Shown here in pieces: positions 60,506 to 64,000 of a DNA stretch of 64,000 nucleotides (its first letter is position 1; each line of letters begins with the position of its first letter). The notes below the pieces were generated by a model. It made no database searches, was not told the DNA's origin, and was given only the letters and a program-made list of their open reading frames with translations. The translations under genes were made by a program, and so were the position numbers. Origin of the DNA: Symsagittifera roscoffensis (taxonomy: Eukaryota; Xenacoelomorpha; Acoela; Convolutidae); contig NC_087064.1 in the NCBI RefSeq assembly GCF_963678635.1, positions 37,686,706-37,750,705 on the forward strand, written 5' to 3'.

Positions 60506-60705
60506 NNNNNNNNNNNNNNNNNNNNNNNNNNNNNNNNNNNNNNNNNNNNNNNNNNNNNNNNNNNNNNNNNNNNNNNNNNNNNNNNNNNNNNNNNNNNNNN
60601 NNNNNNNNNNNNNNNNNNNNNNNNNNNNNNNNNNNNNNNNNNNNNNNNNNNNNNNNNNNNNNNNNNNNNNNNNNNNNNNNNNNNNNNNNNNNNNNNNNNN
60701 NNNNN
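60506..60705. other. Assembly gap, 200 N
   Basis: Exactly 200 N at the junction between the G-rich minisatellite and the 118-bp satellite; the round size suggests a placeholder of unknown true length. Confidence 0.98.
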
Positions 60706-63700
60706 AAAGAAGTTTCATGCGAGCATGGAGCCCGGTCCATTCACTTCTATACGAGCAGTCCTGCCCTGATACGAGCAGTCTTGTTTAGATTTGTTATAGT
60801 ACGATGTGAATCAAGCATTTTTAAAAGAAGTTTCATGCGAGCATGGAGCCCGGTCCATGCACTTCTATACGAGCAGTCCTGCCCTGGTACGAGCAGTCTT
60901 GTTTAGATTTGTTATATTACCATTTGAATCAAGCATTTTTAAAAGAAGTTTCATGCGAGCATGGAGCCCGGTCCATGCACTTCTATACGAGCAGTCCTGC
61001 CCTGATACGAGCAGTCTTGTTTAGATTTGTTATAGTACCATTTGAATCAAGCATTTTTAAAAGAAGTTTCATGCGAGCATGGAGCCCGGTCCATGCACTT
61101 CTATACGAGCATTCCTGCCCTGATACGAGCAGTCTTGTTTAGATTTGTTATAGTACCATTTGAATCAAGCAATTTTAAAAGAAGTTTCATACGAGCATGG
61201 AGCCCGGTCCATGCACTTCTATACGAGCAGTCCTGCCCTGGTACGAGCAGTCTTGTTTAGATTTGTTATAGTACCATTTGAATCAAGCATTTTGAAAAGA
61301 AGTTTCATGCCAGCATGGAGCCCGGTCCATGCACTTCTATACGAGCAGTCCTGCCCTGGTACGAGCAGTCTTGTTTAGATTTGTTATAGTACCATTTGAA
61401 TCAAGCATTTTTAAAAGAAGTTTCATGCGAGCATGGAGCCCGGTCCATGCACTTCTATACGAGCATTCCTGCCCTGATACGAGCAGTCTTGTTTAGATTT
61501 GTTATAGTACCATTTGAATCAAGCAATTTTAAAAGAAGTTTCATGCGAGCATGGAGCCCGGTCCATGCACTTCTATACGAGCAGTCCTGCCCTGATACGA
61601 GCAGTCTTGTTTAGATTTGTTATAGTACCATTTGAATCAAGCATTTTTAAAAGAAAATTCATGCGAGCATGGAGCCCGGTCCATGCACTTCTATACGAGC
61701 AGTCCTGCCCTGATACGAGCAGTCTTGTTTAGATTTGTTATAGTACCATTTGAATCAAGCATTTTTAAAAGAAGTTTCATGCGAACATGGAGCCCGGTCC
61801 ATGCACTTCTATACGAGCAGTCCTGCCCTGATACGAGCAGTCTTGTTTAGATTTGTTATAGTACCATTTGAATCAAGCATTTTTAAAAGAAGTTTCATGC
61901 GAGCATGGAGCCCGGTCCATGCACTTCTATACGAGCAGTCTTGTTTAGATTTGTTATAGTACCATTTGAATCAAGCATTTTTAAAAGAAGTTTCATGCGA
62001 GCATGGATCCCGGTCCATGCACTTCTATACGAGCAAACCTGCCCTGATACGAGCAGTCTTGTTTAGATTTGTTATAGTAGCATTTGAATCAAGCATTTTT
62101 AAAAGAAGTTTCATGCCAGCATGGAGCCCGGTCCATGCACTTCTATACGAGCAGTCCTGCCCTGATACGAGCAGTCTTGTTTAGATTTGTTATAGTACCA
62201 TTTGAATCGAGCATTTTTAAAAGAAGTTTCATGCGAGCATGGAGCCCGGTCCATGCACTTCTATACGAGCAGTCCTGCCCTGATACGAGCACTCTTGTTT
62301 AGATTTGTTATAGTACCATTTGAATAAAGCATTTTTAAAAGAAGTTTCATGCCAGCATGGAGCCCGGTCCATGCACTTCTATACGAGCAGTCCTGCCCTG
62401 ATACGAGCAGTCTTGTTTAGATTTGTTATAGTACCATTTGAATCAAGCATTTTTAAAAGAAGTTTCATGCCAGCATGGAGCCCGGTCCATGCACTTCTTT
62501 ACGAGCAGTCCTGCCCTGATACGAGCATACTTGTTCAGATTTGTTGTAGTACCATTTGAATCAAGCATTTTTAAAAGAAGTTTCATGCGAGCATGGAGCC
62601 CGGTCCATGCACTTCTATACGAGCAGTCCTGCCCTGATACGAGCAGTCTTGTTTAGATTTGTTATAGTACCATTTGAATCAAACATTTTTAAAAGAAGTT
62701 TCATGCGAGCATGGAGCCCGGTCCATGCACTTCTATACGAGCAATCCTGCCCTGGTACGAGCAGTCTTGTTTAGATTTGTTATAGTACCATTTGAATCAA
62801 GCATTTTTAAAAGAAGTTTCATACGAGCATGGAGCCCGATCCATGCACTTCTATACGAGCAGTCCTGCCCTGATACGAGCAGTCTTGTTTAGATTTGTTA
62901 TAGTACCATTTGAATCAAGCATTTTTAAAAGAAGTTTCATGCGAGCTTGGAGCCCGGTCCATGCACTTCTATACGAGTATTTCTGCCCTGATACGAGCAG
63001 TCTTGTTTAGATTTGTTATAGTACCATTTGAATCAAACAATTTTAAAAGAAGTTTCATGCGAGCATGGTGCCCGGTCCATGCACTTCTATACGAGCAGTC
63101 CTGCCGTGATACGAGCAGTCTTGTTTAGATTTGTTATAGTACCATTTGAATCAATCATTTTTAAAAGAAGTTTCATGCGAGCATGGAGCCCGGTCCATGC
63201 ACTTCTATACGAGCAGTCCTGCCCTGATACGAGCAGTCTTGTTTAGATTTGTTATAGTACCATTTGAATCAAGTATTTTTAAAAGAAATTTCATGCGAGC
63301 ATGGAGCCCGGTCCATGCACTTCTATACGAGTATTCCTGCCCTGATACGAGCAGTCTTGTTTAGATTTGTTATAGTACCATTTGAATCAAGCAATTTTAA
63401 AAGAAGTTTCATGCGAGCATGGTGCCCGGTCCATGCACTTCTATACGAGCAGTCCTGCCCTGATACGAGCAGTCTTGTTTAGATTTGTTATAGTACCATT
63501 TGAATCAAGCATTTTTACAAGAAGTTTCATGCGAGCATGGAGCCCGGTCCATGCACTTCTATACGAGCAGTCCTGCCCTGATACGAGCAGTCTTGTTTAG
63601 ATTTGTTATAGTACCATTTGAATCAAGCATTTTTAAAAGAAGTTTCAAGCGAGCATGGAGCCCGGTCCATGCACTTCTATACGAGCAGTCCTGCCCTGAT

Positions 63701-64000
63701 ACGAGCAGTCTTGTTTAGATTTGTTATAGTACCATTTTAATCAAGCATTTTTAAAAGAAGTTTCATGCGAGCATGGAGCCCGGTCCATGCACTTCTATAC
63801 GAGCAGTCCTGCCCTGATACGAGCAGTCTTGTTTAGATTTGTTATAGTACCATTTTAATCAAGCATTTTTAAAAGAAGTTTCATGCGAGCATGGAGCCCG
63901 GTCCATGCACTTCTATACGAGCAGTCCTGCCCTGATACGAGCAGTCTTGTTTAGATTTGTTATAGTACCATTTTAATCAAGCATTTTTAAAAGAAGTTTC
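60706..64000 (+). repeat. 118-bp satellite array, about 28 monomers, continuing past the window
   Basis: Each monomer has TACGAGCAGTCCTGCCCTGA directly followed by TACGAGCAGTCTTGTTTAGA (a 20-bp internal near-duplication), then TTTGTTATAGTACCATTTGA, AAGAAGTTTCATGCGAGCAT and the hairpin GCATGGAGCCCGGTCCATGC. Units are nearly identical. One monomer (around 61,922-61,945) is exactly 20 bases short, as expected from recombination between the two TACGAGCAGTC copies. The last three monomers share CCATTTTAATC, a local variant. The CCCTGATACGAGCAGTCTTG block equals the 3' end of the Helentron-like elements in this window. Both window edge and gap hide its true length. Confidence 0.95.

Noticed and set aside
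59856-60906. Gly/Trp/Val-rich and Pro-rich open frames through the G-rich tract
   Set aside because: Produced by G-run composition and by reading through the 200 N gap.
60706-63718. A ladder of overlapping 72-codon plus-strand open frames in the satellite
   Set aside because: They recur with the 118-bp period, which is not a multiple of 3, and span almost two monomers each. They are by-products of a repeat lacking stops in one frame, not genes.
60706-64000. CRISPR-like regular repeat
   Set aside because: Monomers are contiguous with no unique spacers, and the window is eukaryotic; this is a satellite.

Overview
The window looks like a contig from an invertebrate animal nuclear genome. It is AT-rich and gene-poor. 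Its one recognisable host gene is split by introns with GT..AG borders. The rest is mostly decayed transposable elements of animal type: BEL/Pao LTR retrotransposons, LINE scraps, hAT and Tc1/mariner miniature elements, and a Helentron-like rolling-circle family. I cannot name the species. There is no sign of bacterial operons, CRISPR arrays or rRNA genes, and I found no convincing tRNA gene.

Layout. 0-3.3 kb: decayed plus-strand BEL/Pao gag-protease remnant, plus an inverted repeat. 4.4-6.0 kb: element with long terminal inverted repeats. 8.2 kb: LINE reverse transcriptase scrap. 9.9-18.8 kb: a dense nest of Helentron-like copies (both strands, one with a tandemly multiplied end), broken by hAT-type elements and a palindromic Tc1/mariner-type element. 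19.9-42.0 kb: the host gene, four supported exons on the plus strand. Its long first intron holds a plus-strand BEL/Pao carcass (28.5-34.4 kb). Its second intron holds a field of TTTCAGATCTGAAA palindromes. 43-49.3 kb: more repeat fragments and an unrecognised ORF cluster. 49.9-55.5 kb: a fairly complete but mutated minus-strand BEL/Pao element with LTR-like ends. Its 5' LTR, leader and flank recur at 57.4-58.8 kb. 60.0-60.5 kb: G-rich minisatellite. 60,506-60,705: 200 N assembly gap. 60.7-64.0 kb: a 118-bp satellite running off the window end.

The gene predicts a protein of roughly 1,280 residues: an unrecognised N-terminus, a NERD/PD-(D/E)XK-like segment lacking the usual lysine, a superfamily 1 (UvrD-like) helicase split across two exons 13 kb apart, and a C-terminal ankyrin-like tail. 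Phases agree for exons 2-3-4. The exon 1-2 junction is unresolved.

The most interesting structural link is that every 118-bp satellite monomer contains the 3'-terminal sequence of the Helentron-like family. A lone monomer also sits about 0.6 kb upstream of the gene's start codon. This suggests the satellite grew from a rolling-circle transposon end. All identifications come from reading the sequence and translations by eye; no database search was run.
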